Source: Bacillota bacterium
GTDB taxonomy: Bacteria; Bacillota; Clostridia; Oscillospirales; Oscillospiraceae
Length of the DNA stretch: 64,000 nt
Direction: 5' to 3'
Assembly: GCA_023459875.1 (NCBI GenBank)
Contig: JAEWRY010000044.1
Span: 1 to 64,000, forward strand
The position numbers and the translations under genes are program-made. Positions 18,360 to 26,097 of this stretch are shown here, in pieces; the stretch's first letter is position 1, and each line of letters begins with the position of its first letter. The notes beneath the pieces were generated by a model. That model saw nothing but the letters and a program-made list of their open reading frames with translations. It made no database searches and was not told the DNA's origin.

Positions 18360-19811
18360 TTGAGCAAAATCAGCATGGCCCGCATGCTGGATATCGGCAT
18401 ATCCCTGTCCAGCGAAAAAAATCCCAATCGTCTGCTGCGTATTATTTTAAATGAAGCCATGGACATCACCGGCTGCGACGGTGGGACACTTTATATAAAA
18501 AACGGCGATGTGTTGTCGTTTAAAATGATTATCAACAAGTCGATAAACTGTTTTAAAGGCGCGGACGGCGCGGCCATCCATCTCCCGCCGGTCACTCTGC
18601 GCCCAGAAAACGTCTGCGCCCGCTCCGTCCTGGACCACTCCCTGATTAACGTCCCTGACGTATATAAGGACGCCAGATTTGATTTTTCAGACCGCCGCAG
18701 TTATGATGAGGCGACCGGTTATCGGACGACCTCCATGCTGGTTATTCCCATGGAGGACGACTGTGGCGAAGTGATCGGCGTTTTGCAGCTGATTAATGCG
18801 AAAAATGAAGCGAAAGAATCTGTACCCTTCGATCCCGCCGACCATCAGGCCATCCTTTCGCTGGCTTCCCAGGCGGCTATCCGGCTGACCAATATGAATT
18901 ACAGCGCCGAAATTATCGAAACGCTTGACTCCTTTGCTAGAGTTATGTCAACCGCAATCGACGCGCGCACCCCTTACAATGCCAATCATACCCGGAATAT
19001 GGTGAAGTATGGCACGCGTTTTCTAAATTGGCTGAAGGCTACCGGAAACGAGTGGCGGATGGACGAGGCGGAATGCCGCCAATTTCTCATGAGCATATGG
19101 CTCCACGATGTAGGCAAGCTGGCTATTCCCCAGGAGATCATGGATAAAGAGAGCCGGCTTGGCTCCAAGCTGCCCCGAATCGAGCAGCGTTTCATCGTCA
19201 TCGGTCTTATGAATAAAATATCCTTGCTTCAGGGATCTGTTGACCGGGAAGAATATGACCGGCGCACCGCCGCGCTTGACGAGGCCGACGCCCTCATCCA
19301 TCAGATAAACAATGCGGACTGTCTGTCCGACGATTCGCTTGCCGCCATCGACGAGCTGGCGATCCGCACTTACGTGAACGAGAAGGGCGAGACGCGCCCC
19401 TGGCTGACCCCGGAAGAATATGACAGCCTCTCAATCCGTAAAGGAACCCTCACCGACGCGGAACGGGAGATCATTGAAAGCCATGTCAGTATGACCGCCA
19501 GAATGCTGGGTGAAATGAAATTTACACGCAATTACGGCAAGGTTCCCGAATGGGCCTCCTCCCACCATGAATTTCTCAATGGGAAAGGATACCCCAATCA
19601 CAAAACCGCCGGCGGCCTGCCCCGTGAAGTGCGTCTGCTGACCATTCTGGATATTTTCGATGCTCTCACCGCCCGGGATCGGCCCTACAAGGCGCCGATG
19701 CCAACCGAAGAAGCCCTTGCCATACTGGAAGGCATGGCCCAAGAAGGGCAGTTGGATGGCAATATTCTCAGTCTGTTCAAACAGAGCAGCGCATGGAAAG
19801 AGGATGCTTAG
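18360..19811 (+). CDS. GAF-HD-GYP cyclic-di-GMP phosphodiesterase-like protein
   Basis: Start TTG 18360 is 8 bases after GGAGAGGAG and gives 483 residues. Residues 15-180 form a GAF sensor domain (DITGCDGGTLYIKNGD ... GVLQLINAKNE). The C-terminal part is HD-GYP: WLHDVGKLAIP holds the HD pair, and SSHHEFLNGKGYP the second metal ligands and GYP. Such enzymes hydrolyse c-di-GMP to pGpG or GMP. Between the HD motif and the HHE motif are about 155 residues rather than the usual 65 or so, because of an insertion of about 90 residues (from RLGSKLPRIEQRF to SLSIRKGTLT). No receiver domain is present, so the GAF domain is the likely input. Confidence 0.88.
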   Translation: MSKISMARMLDIGISLSSEKNPNRLLRIILNEAMDITGCDGGTLYIKNGDVLSFKMIINKSINCFKGADGAAIHLPPVTLRPENVCARSVLDHSLINVPDVYKDARFDFSDRRSYDEATGYRTTSMLVIPMEDDCGEVIGVLQLINAKNEAKESVPFDPADHQAILSLASQAAIRLTNMNYSAEIIETLDSFARVMSTAIDARTPYNANHTRNMVKYGTRFLNWLKATGNEWRMDEAECRQFLMSIWLHDVGKLAIPQEIMDKESRLGSKLPRIEQRFIVIGLMNKISLLQGSVDREEYDRRTAALDEADALIHQINNADCLSDDSLAAIDELAIRTYVNEKGETRPWLTPEEYDSLSIRKGTLTDAEREIIESHVSMTARMLGEMKFTRNYGKVPEWASSHHEFLNGKGYPNHKTAGGLPREVRLLTILDIFDALTARDRPYKAPMPTEEALAILEGMAQEGQLDGNILSLFKQSSAWKEDA

Positions 19812-19856
19812 AGCGCTGCGCGGACCTGTTCTGAATTCCATTCTGCCCGAGTATTT

Positions 19857-19890
19857 CAATGAGGTCTCACCCGATGGTGAGACCTCATTG
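19857..19890. terminator. Terminator between HD-GYP gene and dnaJ
   Basis: Perfect 15-bp arms CAATGAGGTCTCACC and GGTGAGACCTCATTG around CGAT, followed on the plus strand by a T-rich tract. It may act in both directions: it abuts the dnaJ stop at 19893. Confidence 0.85.
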
Positions 19891-19892
19891 TA

Positions 19893-21041
19893 TTATTTAT
19901 TATTTTTTTTCATTTTATCAAAAAAGGACTTGGGCTGATCCTTCACCTGCTCCCCCATGGAAACGGCAAAGGTGCGCAGCGCTTCCTTCTGTTCATTGTT
20001 CAGATTGGTGGGCACCATAACCTTGATCGTAACAAACTGATCGCCGCGGCCTCTGCCGTTCAGCTCCGGGATGCCTTTGCCCCGCAGCCGGAACGTTGTG
20101 CCCGTCGGCGTTCCCTCCGGGAGGGTATACTTCACCTTGCCGTCAATGGTCGGAATCTCCAGCTCGGTACCCAGGGTCGCCTGGAGGAAGGATACCGGCT
20201 GCTCCAGCAGGACTGCGGCGCCTTCGCGCCTGAGGAATGCATGGGGACGAACGGTAACCGCGATAATAAGATCGCCCGCGGGTCCGCCGTTTTTCCCGGA
20301 GCCTCCCTGGGCGCGCAGAGAAATCGCCTGTCCGTTGTCAATCCCGGCGGGAATGGTAACAGTAATTTTCCGCTGTCTGCGTACGCTGCCCGTGCCGCTG
20401 CAGCTCTTACAGGGCTGATGGATGATCTTGCCCGTGCCGCCGCATCTGCTGCACGGAGCGTTTGTCGAAAAGGAAAATCCGCCGCCGCCCCGCTGAATCC
20501 TTACCTGCCCGGATCCCCGGCAGTTTGGGCAAATTTCGGCCGTGGTTCCAGGCGCACAGCCGGAACCCTTGCATTCGTCACAAGCCTCGCTACGGGAAAC
20601 GGTGATCTCCTTTTCGCAGCCAAAGGCGGCTTCTTCAAAGGAGATGGTGACCGTAGCGCGCATATTGTCCCCCTTCATGGGGCCGTTGCGTGTACTGCCG
20701 CCTCCGCCGAAGCCGCTGAAACCACCCCCGAAGAAGGAACCGAAAATATCTCCAAGATCCACGCCGCCAAGGTCGCTGAACCCGCCGAAGCCCTCCGTGT
20801 TAAAGCTGGGGTCTACGCCCGCGTGTCCGAACTGGTCGTACTTTGCGCGCTTATCTTTGTCGGAAAGGACCTCATAGGCCTCGCTGATTTCCTTAAAACG
20901 TGCTTCCGCCGCTTTGTCGTTCGGATTCAAATCGGGATGGTTTTCCTTGGCAAGCTTGCGGTAGGCTTTTTTCAGCTCGCTGTCGGTCGCCCCTTTGGAG
21001 ACGCCCAAGACCTCATAATAATCTCGTTTTTGACCTGCCAT
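19893..21041 (-). CDS. dnaJ: Chaperone DnaJ
   Basis: 382 residues. Start ATG 21041 (MAGQKRDYYEVLGV) follows GAGAGGTG. J-domain 1-72 with HPD in ENHPDLNPND; a Gly/Phe-rich linker (about 75-115); four CxxCxGxG zinc modules (CDECKGSG, CPNCRGSG, CSRCGGTG, CKSCSGTG); then the two beta-sandwich substrate domains. It stimulates DnaK ATPase and delivers substrates. Last gene of hrcA-grpE-dnaK-dnaJ; the gap to dnaK contains a palindromic repeat that may lower its expression. Confidence 0.97.
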   Translation of the reverse strand: MAGQKRDYYEVLGVSKGATDSELKKAYRKLAKENHPDLNPNDKAAEARFKEISEAYEVLSDKDKRAKYDQFGHAGVDPSFNTEGFGGFSDLGGVDLGDIFGSFFGGGFSGFGGGGSTRNGPMKGDNMRATVTISFEEAAFGCEKEITVSRSEACDECKGSGCAPGTTAEICPNCRGSGQVRIQRGGGGFSFSTNAPCSRCGGTGKIIHQPCKSCSGTGSVRRQRKITVTIPAGIDNGQAISLRAQGGSGKNGGPAGDLIIAVTVRPHAFLRREGAAVLLEQPVSFLQATLGTELEIPTIDGKVKYTLPEGTPTGTTFRLRGKGIPELNGRGRGDQFVTIKVMVPTNLNNEQKEALRTFAVSMGEQVKDQPKSFFDKMKKNNK

Positions 21042-21070
21042 ATGTTTCACCTCTCGTGAAGAGAACAGCA

Positions 21071-21164
21071 GATAGTGAATAGCTGGTGATGGTATCCGCC
21101 AAAGGCGAACGATTCAAAAATCGTCTGCGAATGCGCAGCCACCACCCCATCACTATTCACTATC
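21071..21164. repeat. MITE-like palindromic repeat between dnaJ and dnaK
   Basis: The ends GATAGTGAATAG...GTGATGG (21071-21092) and CCATCACTATTCACTATC (21147-21164) are inverted copies of each other except for a 3-base insertion. Inside are a CGATT/AATCG hairpin and a CGCC/GGCG hairpin, so the whole 94 bases can fold into a cruciform or multi-stem RNA. The right end is followed by two short tandem copies of TATCCACTCT / TTATCCACTCT. It looks like a short non-autonomous repeat inserted in the operon. Confidence 0.65.
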
Positions 21165-21205
21165 CACTCTTAATTATCCACTCTTAGTGAATCGCCGTTC
21201 ACTTC

Positions 21206-23080
21206 TTATTTATGCCCGTCATCGTCCACGACCTGGTAGTCGGCGTCCACCACATTGGGATCGCCGCCTGCGGAGCCGGTATCACCACCGGTAGCGCCGC
21301 CGGCATATCCGGCGCCGCCCATATCCGGGCCGGGGCCGGCCTGGCCGCCGTGCTGAGCGTAGAGCTTTTCGGAGACCGCATAGAACGCCTTGGTGAGAGC
21401 TTCTGTGGCAGACTTGATCGCCTCAGTATCGGTGCCCTTCAGAGCGTCCTTCACGCGGGCAAGGGCGCTTTCGACGCTGCTCTTGTCGCTGGGATCGATC
21501 TTGCCCTTCAGGTCCTCGAGCGTCTTCTCGGTCTGGTAGACCATCTGGTCGGCCTGGTTGCGGGTATCCACATCATCCTTGCGCTTCTTGTCCTCGGATG
21601 CAAACTGCTCGGCTTCTCGGACTGCTTTTTCCACTTGGTCCTTGGACATGTTGGTGGAGGAGGTGATGGTAATGTGCTGCTCCTTGCTGGTGCCAAGATC
21701 CTTGGCGGAAACATTTACGATGCCGTTGGCGTCGATATCGAAGGTGACTTCGATCTGAGGCACGCCTCTCCTGGCCATGGTGATGCCGTCCAGATTGAAA
21801 CGGCCCAGGGTCTTGTTGTACTGCGCCATTTCTCTCTCGCCCTGCAGCACGTGGACCTCCACGGAGGTCTGGTTGTCGGCGGCTGTAGTGAAAATCTGAC
21901 TCTTCTTGGTGGGGATGGTGGTGTTGCGCTCAATGAGCTTGGTGCACACGCCGCCCATGGTCTCGATGCCCAGGGACAAAGGAGTGACGTCCAGAAGCAG
22001 CAGACCCTTCACGTCGCCCACCAGCACGCCGCCCTGAAGCGCGGCGCCGATGGCCACGCACTCGTCGGGGTTGATGCCCTTAAAGCCCTCTTTGCCGGTC
22101 AGTTTCTTTACTACTTCCTGAACAGCGGGAGTACGGGAGGATCCGCCCACCAGCAAGACCTTGCTGAGCTGGTCTCCGGTGAGGCCGGCGTCAGACATGG
22201 CCTGACGGACGGGGCCCGTGGTGGCCTCTACCAAATGGTGGGTCAGTTCGTTGAATTTCGCCCTGGAAAGGGTAAGGTCCAGGTGCTTGGGGCCGGTGGC
22301 GTCGGCGGTGATATAAGGCAGGTTGATGGCGGAGGTGGTAACGCCCGAGAGCTCGATCTTGGCTTTCTCGGCGGCCTCCTTGATACGCTGCATGGCTACC
22401 TTGTCGCCGGAGAGGTCGATGCCGGTATCCTTCTTGAACTCGGCGGTCATCCAGTCCATGACACATTTGTCGAAATCGTCGCCGCCCAGGCGGTTGTTGC
22501 CGGCGGTGGCCAGGACTTCGATCACGCCTTCGCCGATCTCCAGGATGGAGACGTCGAAGGTGCCGCCGCCCAGGTCGTAAACCATGATCTTCTGGTCGGA
22601 TTCTTTATCCACGCCGTAAGCCAGCGCAGCTGCGGTGGGTTCGTTGATGATGCGCTTGACGTCCAAACCGGCGATCCGGCCCGCGTCCTTGGTAGCCTGG
22701 CGCTGAGCGTCGGTAAAGTAAGCGGGAACGGTGATGACCGCCTCAGTGACGGTCTGGCCCAGATAGGCCTCCGCGTCGGCCTTCAGCTTCTGAAGAATCA
22801 TCGCGGAGATCTCCTGCGGCGTATACTTTTTTCCGTCGATGGTGACTTTATGGTCGGTGCCCATTTCTCTCTTGATGGAAGAAACGGTGCGGTCGGGGTT
22901 GGTAATCGCCTGACGCTTGGCCACCTGGCCTACCATACGCTCTCCGTCCTTGGAAAAAGCCACCACGGAAGGGGTGGTGCGGTTCCCTTCCGCGTTGGGG
23001 ATAACGACGGCTTCGCCGCCTTCCATGACGGCAACGCAGGAATTGGTTGTACCCAAATCAATACCAATGATTTTAGACAT
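21206..23080 (-). CDS. dnaK: Chaperone DnaK (Hsp70)
   Basis: 624 residues. N-terminal ATPase domain with IGIDLGTTNSCVAVMEGG, VYDLGGGTFDVSILE and LLVGGSSRTPAVQ; substrate-binding domain with LLLLDVTPLSLGIETMGG; a lid; and a Gly-rich tail ending VVDADYQVVDDDGHK. Slightly longer acidic C-terminus than the classic EEVD-like bacterial end but normal for the family. Preceded by AGGAGG at 23,090. Second effector gene of the CIRCE operon. Confidence 0.98.
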   Translation of the reverse strand: MSKIIGIDLGTTNSCVAVMEGGEAVVIPNAEGNRTTPSVVAFSKDGERMVGQVAKRQAITNPDRTVSSIKREMGTDHKVTIDGKKYTPQEISAMILQKLKADAEAYLGQTVTEAVITVPAYFTDAQRQATKDAGRIAGLDVKRIINEPTAAALAYGVDKESDQKIMVYDLGGGTFDVSILEIGEGVIEVLATAGNNRLGGDDFDKCVMDWMTAEFKKDTGIDLSGDKVAMQRIKEAAEKAKIELSGVTTSAINLPYITADATGPKHLDLTLSRAKFNELTHHLVEATTGPVRQAMSDAGLTGDQLSKVLLVGGSSRTPAVQEVVKKLTGKEGFKGINPDECVAIGAALQGGVLVGDVKGLLLLDVTPLSLGIETMGGVCTKLIERNTTIPTKKSQIFTTAADNQTSVEVHVLQGEREMAQYNKTLGRFNLDGITMARRGVPQIEVTFDIDANGIVNVSAKDLGTSKEQHITITSSTNMSKDQVEKAVREAEQFASEDKKRKDDVDTRNQADQMVYQTEKTLEDLKGKIDPSDKSSVESALARVKDALKGTDTEAIKSATEALTKAFYAVSEKLYAQHGGQAGPGPDMGGAGYAGGATGGDTGSAGGDPNVVDADYQVVDDDGHK

Positions 23081-23192
23081 AATTTATAGTCCTCCTGTAT
23101 TTAGAATAGATCGTATCGTTTATTTATAATCGCGGTGGAAGAAGCCCATTCTTGTTTCTAGTGGATTTCACCCTCCGCAAGGGTCGGCTTAT

Positions 23193-23786
23193 TTAATTTG
23201 AAACTTTGACCATGGCGCATCGGATAATCTTCTCGCCCATCTTAAAACCGGTCTGGAATACTTCGGCCACCGTATTTTCTCCCAGGGCTTCATCCTTGGC
23301 GTGCATCACGGCGTTATGAACCACGGGATCGAATTTCTGGCCAACAGCAGGGATTTCAACCATACCTAGCTTTTCCAGAACCGATTTCAGCTGATTCATG
23401 GTCATTTCCACGCCTTTTGCGTAAGCCTCGTCGGCGGTCTCCTGCTTAAGCGCCCGCTCAAGGTTATCATAGACCGGCAGAAACGCGGCGGCGGTCTCCG
23501 CCCGGGCGTCCGTCCAAAGGCTGTCCTTCTCCTTTTGGCTGCGCTTTCGAAAATTATCATATTCCGCGGCCAGGCGCAGATACTTACCCTCCTGCTCGGA
23601 AAGTGCCGTTTTCAAGGTCTCCAGCGCTTCCATAAGCGGGTTTTTCTCCTCCGGGGCACTTTGGCTCTGCGGCTCCACTGCGGGTTCCTGGGGCTGCTGG
23701 GCGGTCTGCTCGGCAGGATTCGCCTGCTGCCCGGCGGTGTCCTTCGGCTGTTCTTCCGTATGCTGGTCTTGCTGATTCTTATTCAT
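23193..23786 (-). CDS. grpE: Nucleotide exchange factor GrpE
   Basis: 197 residues from ATG 23786 (MNKNQQDQHTEEQ), 10 bases after GAGGAG. The N-terminal 60 residues are Gln/Glu/Pro-rich and disordered. The coiled coil (LKTALSEQEGKYLRLAAEYD, NFRKRSQKEKDSLWTDARAE) and the compact beta domain (GQKFDPVVHNAVMHAKDE, VFQTGFKMGEKIIRCAMVKV) are typical. It dimerizes and releases ADP from DnaK. Confidence 0.96.
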   Translation of the reverse strand: MNKNQQDQHTEEQPKDTAGQQANPAEQTAQQPQEPAVEPQSQSAPEEKNPLMEALETLKTALSEQEGKYLRLAAEYDNFRKRSQKEKDSLWTDARAETAAAFLPVYDNLERALKQETADEAYAKGVEMTMNQLKSVLEKLGMVEIPAVGQKFDPVVHNAVMHAKDEALGENTVAEVFQTGFKMGEKIIRCAMVKVSN

Positions 23787-23807
23787 TTTGTCGGTTCTCC
23801 TCACTGA

Positions 23808-24848
23808 TTATTCGTCACCCTTTTTCGGGATTTCGCCCCGGCCAAAGAGCCTTGTGAGTCCTTCCGCAAAGTAGGAAAGACGGGCGGAAAGGCTGGCGTA
23901 ATCCATCCGGGTAGGTCCTACCACGCCGATGAGGCCCCGCATTCCGTCGCCGATGTCGTAGCTTGCCACCACCACACTGGAGTCCTTGAGGGCTTCGGCC
24001 ACATTTTCCGGTCCGATCAGAATATTGAGCGGATCGTCCTGGGGCTTGGGAAAGCGGGCCGGGTCGGATTCCTCCGAGAGGTAATTCATGAGCGGCTGGG
24101 CTTTTTCCAGACTGCGGTACTCGGGGTGGGTCAGGAGGCTGGCAACACCCGCGGTGTGTACCCTGCGGTCCTCCACCTCCTCCAGTACCTCCATGGCGAA
24201 GGAAACGGCCACGCTGATGAGGCCGTAAGCCTCGCCCGCTGAGTGAGAAGCCACCCGCATAAGCTCAGGGGTAATCTCTTCCAGGGTAAGGCCGGTGAAG
24301 GTTGCGTTCAGGAGCGTGTTGAGCAGCTGGAGCTGGGATTCCGAGAGGTCGGTGGGAAGCCTGATCAGGCGGTTTCGCACCACGTTGCTGTCGGTCATGA
24401 CCACGATGATGAACGCATTGTGTTCCACCATGAGAAGGTCGAATCTCCGTATAGTCACCCGCTCGCCGCCGGATACCAGGGCAAAGGCAGGATATCGGGT
24501 CAGCTGCGAAATGACCCGCCCTGCGGCGGAGAGCACCCGGTCAAGCTCCTGCACCTTCAGATTAAGAGCCTGGTTCAGGCGCTGGGTCTCCTGCAGGGAA
24601 AGCCGGTGCTGATCCATGAGTTCGTTGACGTAGAGCCGGTAGCCCTTTGGAGAGGGGATGCGCCCGGCTGAGGTGTGCGGCTGCTCCAGAAGCCCCATCG
24701 CTTCCAGATCGGACATTTCGTTGCGGATGGTGGCCGAGGAAACATCCAGAGTTTCCATGAGGGACTTGGAACCAACCGGTTCAGCGGTTTGAATGTAATT
24801 TTCAATGACGGCGCGGAGAATTCTTCTCTTGCGTTCGCTGAGATCCAT
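23808..24848 (-). CDS. hrcA: Heat-inducible repressor HrcA
   Basis: 346 residues from ATG 24848 (MDLSERKRRILRAVIENYI), 6 bases after GGAGGTG. Winged-helix DNA-binding domain (SSATIRNEMSDLEAMGLLEQ), then the inserted dimerization and GAF-like domains (DGMRGLIGVVGPTRMDY near the end). It binds CIRCE and represses the operon it leads; its folding depends on GroEL. The CIRCE copy directly upstream shows autoregulation. Confidence 0.97.
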   Translation of the reverse strand: MDLSERKRRILRAVIENYIQTAEPVGSKSLMETLDVSSATIRNEMSDLEAMGLLEQPHTSAGRIPSPKGYRLYVNELMDQHRLSLQETQRLNQALNLKVQELDRVLSAAGRVISQLTRYPAFALVSGGERVTIRRFDLLMVEHNAFIIVVMTDSNVVRNRLIRLPTDLSESQLQLLNTLLNATFTGLTLEEITPELMRVASHSAGEAYGLISVAVSFAMEVLEEVEDRRVHTAGVASLLTHPEYRSLEKAQPLMNYLSEESDPARFPKPQDDPLNILIGPENVAEALKDSSVVVASYDIGDGMRGLIGVVGPTRMDYASLSARLSYFAEGLTRLFGRGEIPKKGDE

Positions 24849-24865
24849 CCGGTTCACCTCCAGTG

Positions 24866-24892
24866 TTAGCACTCTATATCAACGAGTGCTAA
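24866..24892. promoter_or_regulatory. CIRCE operator
   Basis: TTAGCACTC, nine-base spacer, GAGTGCTAA: an exact match to the CIRCE consensus. It lies directly after the -10 of the hrcA promoter and 18 bases before the hrcA start codon, so it covers the transcription start. Confidence 0.98.
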
Positions 24893-24896
24893 CGAT

Positions 24897-24925
24897 ACTG
24901 TACCACCACGTTTTCCAATTGTCAA
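24897..24925 (-). promoter_or_regulatory. SigmaA promoter of hrcA-grpE-dnaK-dnaJ
   Basis: On the minus strand: -35 TTGACA (24920-24925), 17-base spacer, -10 TACAGT (24897-24902). CIRCE begins 5 bases downstream. Confidence 0.85.
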
Positions 24926-24969
24926 TAGCTTTTCATGTAAATAATATATGAATGGGACAGACAGCGGGG

Positions 24970-24998
24970 TTGACTTTTTAGGACTGCGGTGCTATATT
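24970..24998 (+). promoter_or_regulatory. Promoter of the sdpR-sdpI-like pair
   Basis: -35 TTGACT (24970-24975), 17-base spacer, -10 TATATT (24993-24998). The initiation region falls on the palindromic operator described next. Confidence 0.75.
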
Positions 24999-25000
24999 AC

Positions 25001-25020
25001 ATTTAGACACTTATCTAAAT
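25001..25020. promoter_or_regulatory. Palindromic operator, probable ArsR-family site
   Basis: ATTTAGA and TCTAAAT with a six-base centre, placed over the transcription start of the ArsR-like gene. ArsR/SmtB regulators bind such AT-rich inverted repeats, so autorepression is likely. Confidence 0.65.
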
Positions 25021-25039
25021 GACAATTGGAAGTGATGCA

Positions 25040-25318
25040 ATGAGTTTTCAGCAGTCTTTTAAAGCTTTGTCCGATCCGACCCGGAGGGCGATTTTGGATC
25101 TTCTGAAAGAAGAGGCCAAGACCGCAGGAGACATCGCCTCCCAGTTCCAGATGACGGGCGCCACCATTTCTCACCATCTGTCGGTACTGCGGGACGCAGA
25201 ACTGGTAAGCGACGATCACCGGGGAAAATACATTTATTATGAGCTCAATACCTCAGTTCTTGATGAACTGATCGGTTGGGTGGCTTCGTTGAAAGGAGAA
25301 AATTCTGATGAAAAATAA
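25040..25318 (+). CDS. ArsR-family autorepressor, SdpR-like
   Basis: 92 residues from ATG 25040 (MSFQQSFKALSDPTRRAILD) after GGAAGTG. Winged helix with MTGATISHHLSVLRDAELV as the recognition segment and a KYIYYELNTSVLDEL wing/dimer part. The SDPTRRAIL start and lack of metal-binding CxC motif are typical of SdpR, which in Bacillus represses sdpRI until the SdpC toxin is sensed through SdpI. It overlaps the sdpI-like gene by 11 bases. Confidence 0.85.
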   Translation: MSFQQSFKALSDPTRRAILDLLKEEAKTAGDIASQFQMTGATISHHLSVLRDAELVSDDHRGKYIYYELNTSVLDELIGWVASLKGENSDEK

Positions 25319-25970
25319 TCGAACCATTATTATAACCTGGGTGCTTGCGCTGTTGCCCCTTTTGGCCGTGGCAATCCTGTATAGCCGTTTGCCCGGCCGC
25401 ATCCCCACCCATTGGGATATAAATGGCACGGTGACTTACGGCTCAAAAAGCACCATATGGATGGTCGCCGGGCTCTCACCGGTAATGGCGGTGCTCTTCG
25501 GTATACTGCCCAAGATCGACCCCCGGCGGAAGAATTATGCTAAATTTCAGGACTATTACGACGGCTTCCGGATCGTTATGCTGCTCTTTTTGCTGGTGCT
25601 GACAGGGGTTATTCTCTCGGAAAGTCTTTCTCCTGGACACATCTCCGTGGGACGGGTCATTTCCATCTGCGTCGGTATTCTCTTCGTATATATTGGTAAT
25701 ATCTTACCCAAAATCAAAAACAATTTCTTTATGGGGATCAAAACCCCCTGGACGCTCTCCGATCCCGATGTTTGGAACCGCAGCAACCGGCTGGGGGGCA
25801 GGCTCTTCTTCTGGTTTGGGCTTGCCTTTACCGTGGGCGGTCTGTTCCTGTCCGAGACCGCGAATTTTGTGATTCTCATGCTCGGCGTGGCGGCGATTTC
25901 CGCCCTGCCTGCCCTTATGTCTTACGTCTGGTACCGTCAGAAGTCCTCGGAGAGAGAGGACCCATCCTGA
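25308..25970 (+). CDS. SdpI-like membrane immunity/signalling protein
   Basis: 220 residues with about six hydrophobic segments. N-terminal DUF1648 part (LPGRIPTHWDINGTVTYGSK) and C-terminal SdpI part (NNFFMGIKTPWTLSDPDVW ... GGRLFFWFGLAFTVGGL). In Bacillus subtilis SdpI gives immunity to the SdpC cannibalism toxin and sequesters SdpR at the membrane. No sdpABC toxin genes are present in this window, so here it may protect against toxins of neighbours. Coupled to the regulator by overlapping reading frames. Confidence 0.85.
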   Translation: MKNNRTIIITWVLALLPLLAVAILYSRLPGRIPTHWDINGTVTYGSKSTIWMVAGLSPVMAVLFGILPKIDPRRKNYAKFQDYYDGFRIVMLLFLLVLTGVILSESLSPGHISVGRVISICVGILFVYIGNILPKIKNNFFMGIKTPWTLSDPDVWNRSNRLGGRLFFWFGLAFTVGGLFLSETANFVILMLGVAAISALPALMSYVWYRQKSSEREDPS

Positions 25971-26020
25971 CATTTATTCCCCGTTATTATTTATTATTCT
26001 TTAAGTAACGACCGCTAATA

Positions 26021-26049
26021 TTGCGCGGCATGTTTCTTCGTGATAGAAT
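26021..26049 (+). promoter_or_regulatory. Promoter of the S41 protease gene
   Basis: -35 TTGCGC (26021-26026), 17-base spacer, -10 TAGAAT (26044-26049). Transcription would start inside the hairpin that follows. Confidence 0.5.
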
Positions 26050-26052
26050 AAG

Positions 26053-26080
26053 AAAAGCGGGCGGTTCACCGCCCGCTTTT
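26053..26080 (+). terminator. Hairpin just before the S41 protease gene
   Basis: Arms AAAAGCGGGCGG and CCGCCCGCTTTT around TTCA, followed by CTTT. It can end transcription from the sdpI-like gene, but it lies only 18 bases upstream of the next start codon and 5 bases before its ribosome-binding site, so it may also act as a 5' stabilizing hairpin. Confidence 0.65.
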
Positions 26081-26097
26081 CTTTGGGAGGCTTTGCC

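Noticed and set aside
21212..23089. A 625-codon frame opposite dnaK
   Set aside because: Shadow of dnaK codon usage; no ribosome-binding site, composition dominated by Gly/Val/His/Leu, while the minus strand is unmistakable DnaK.
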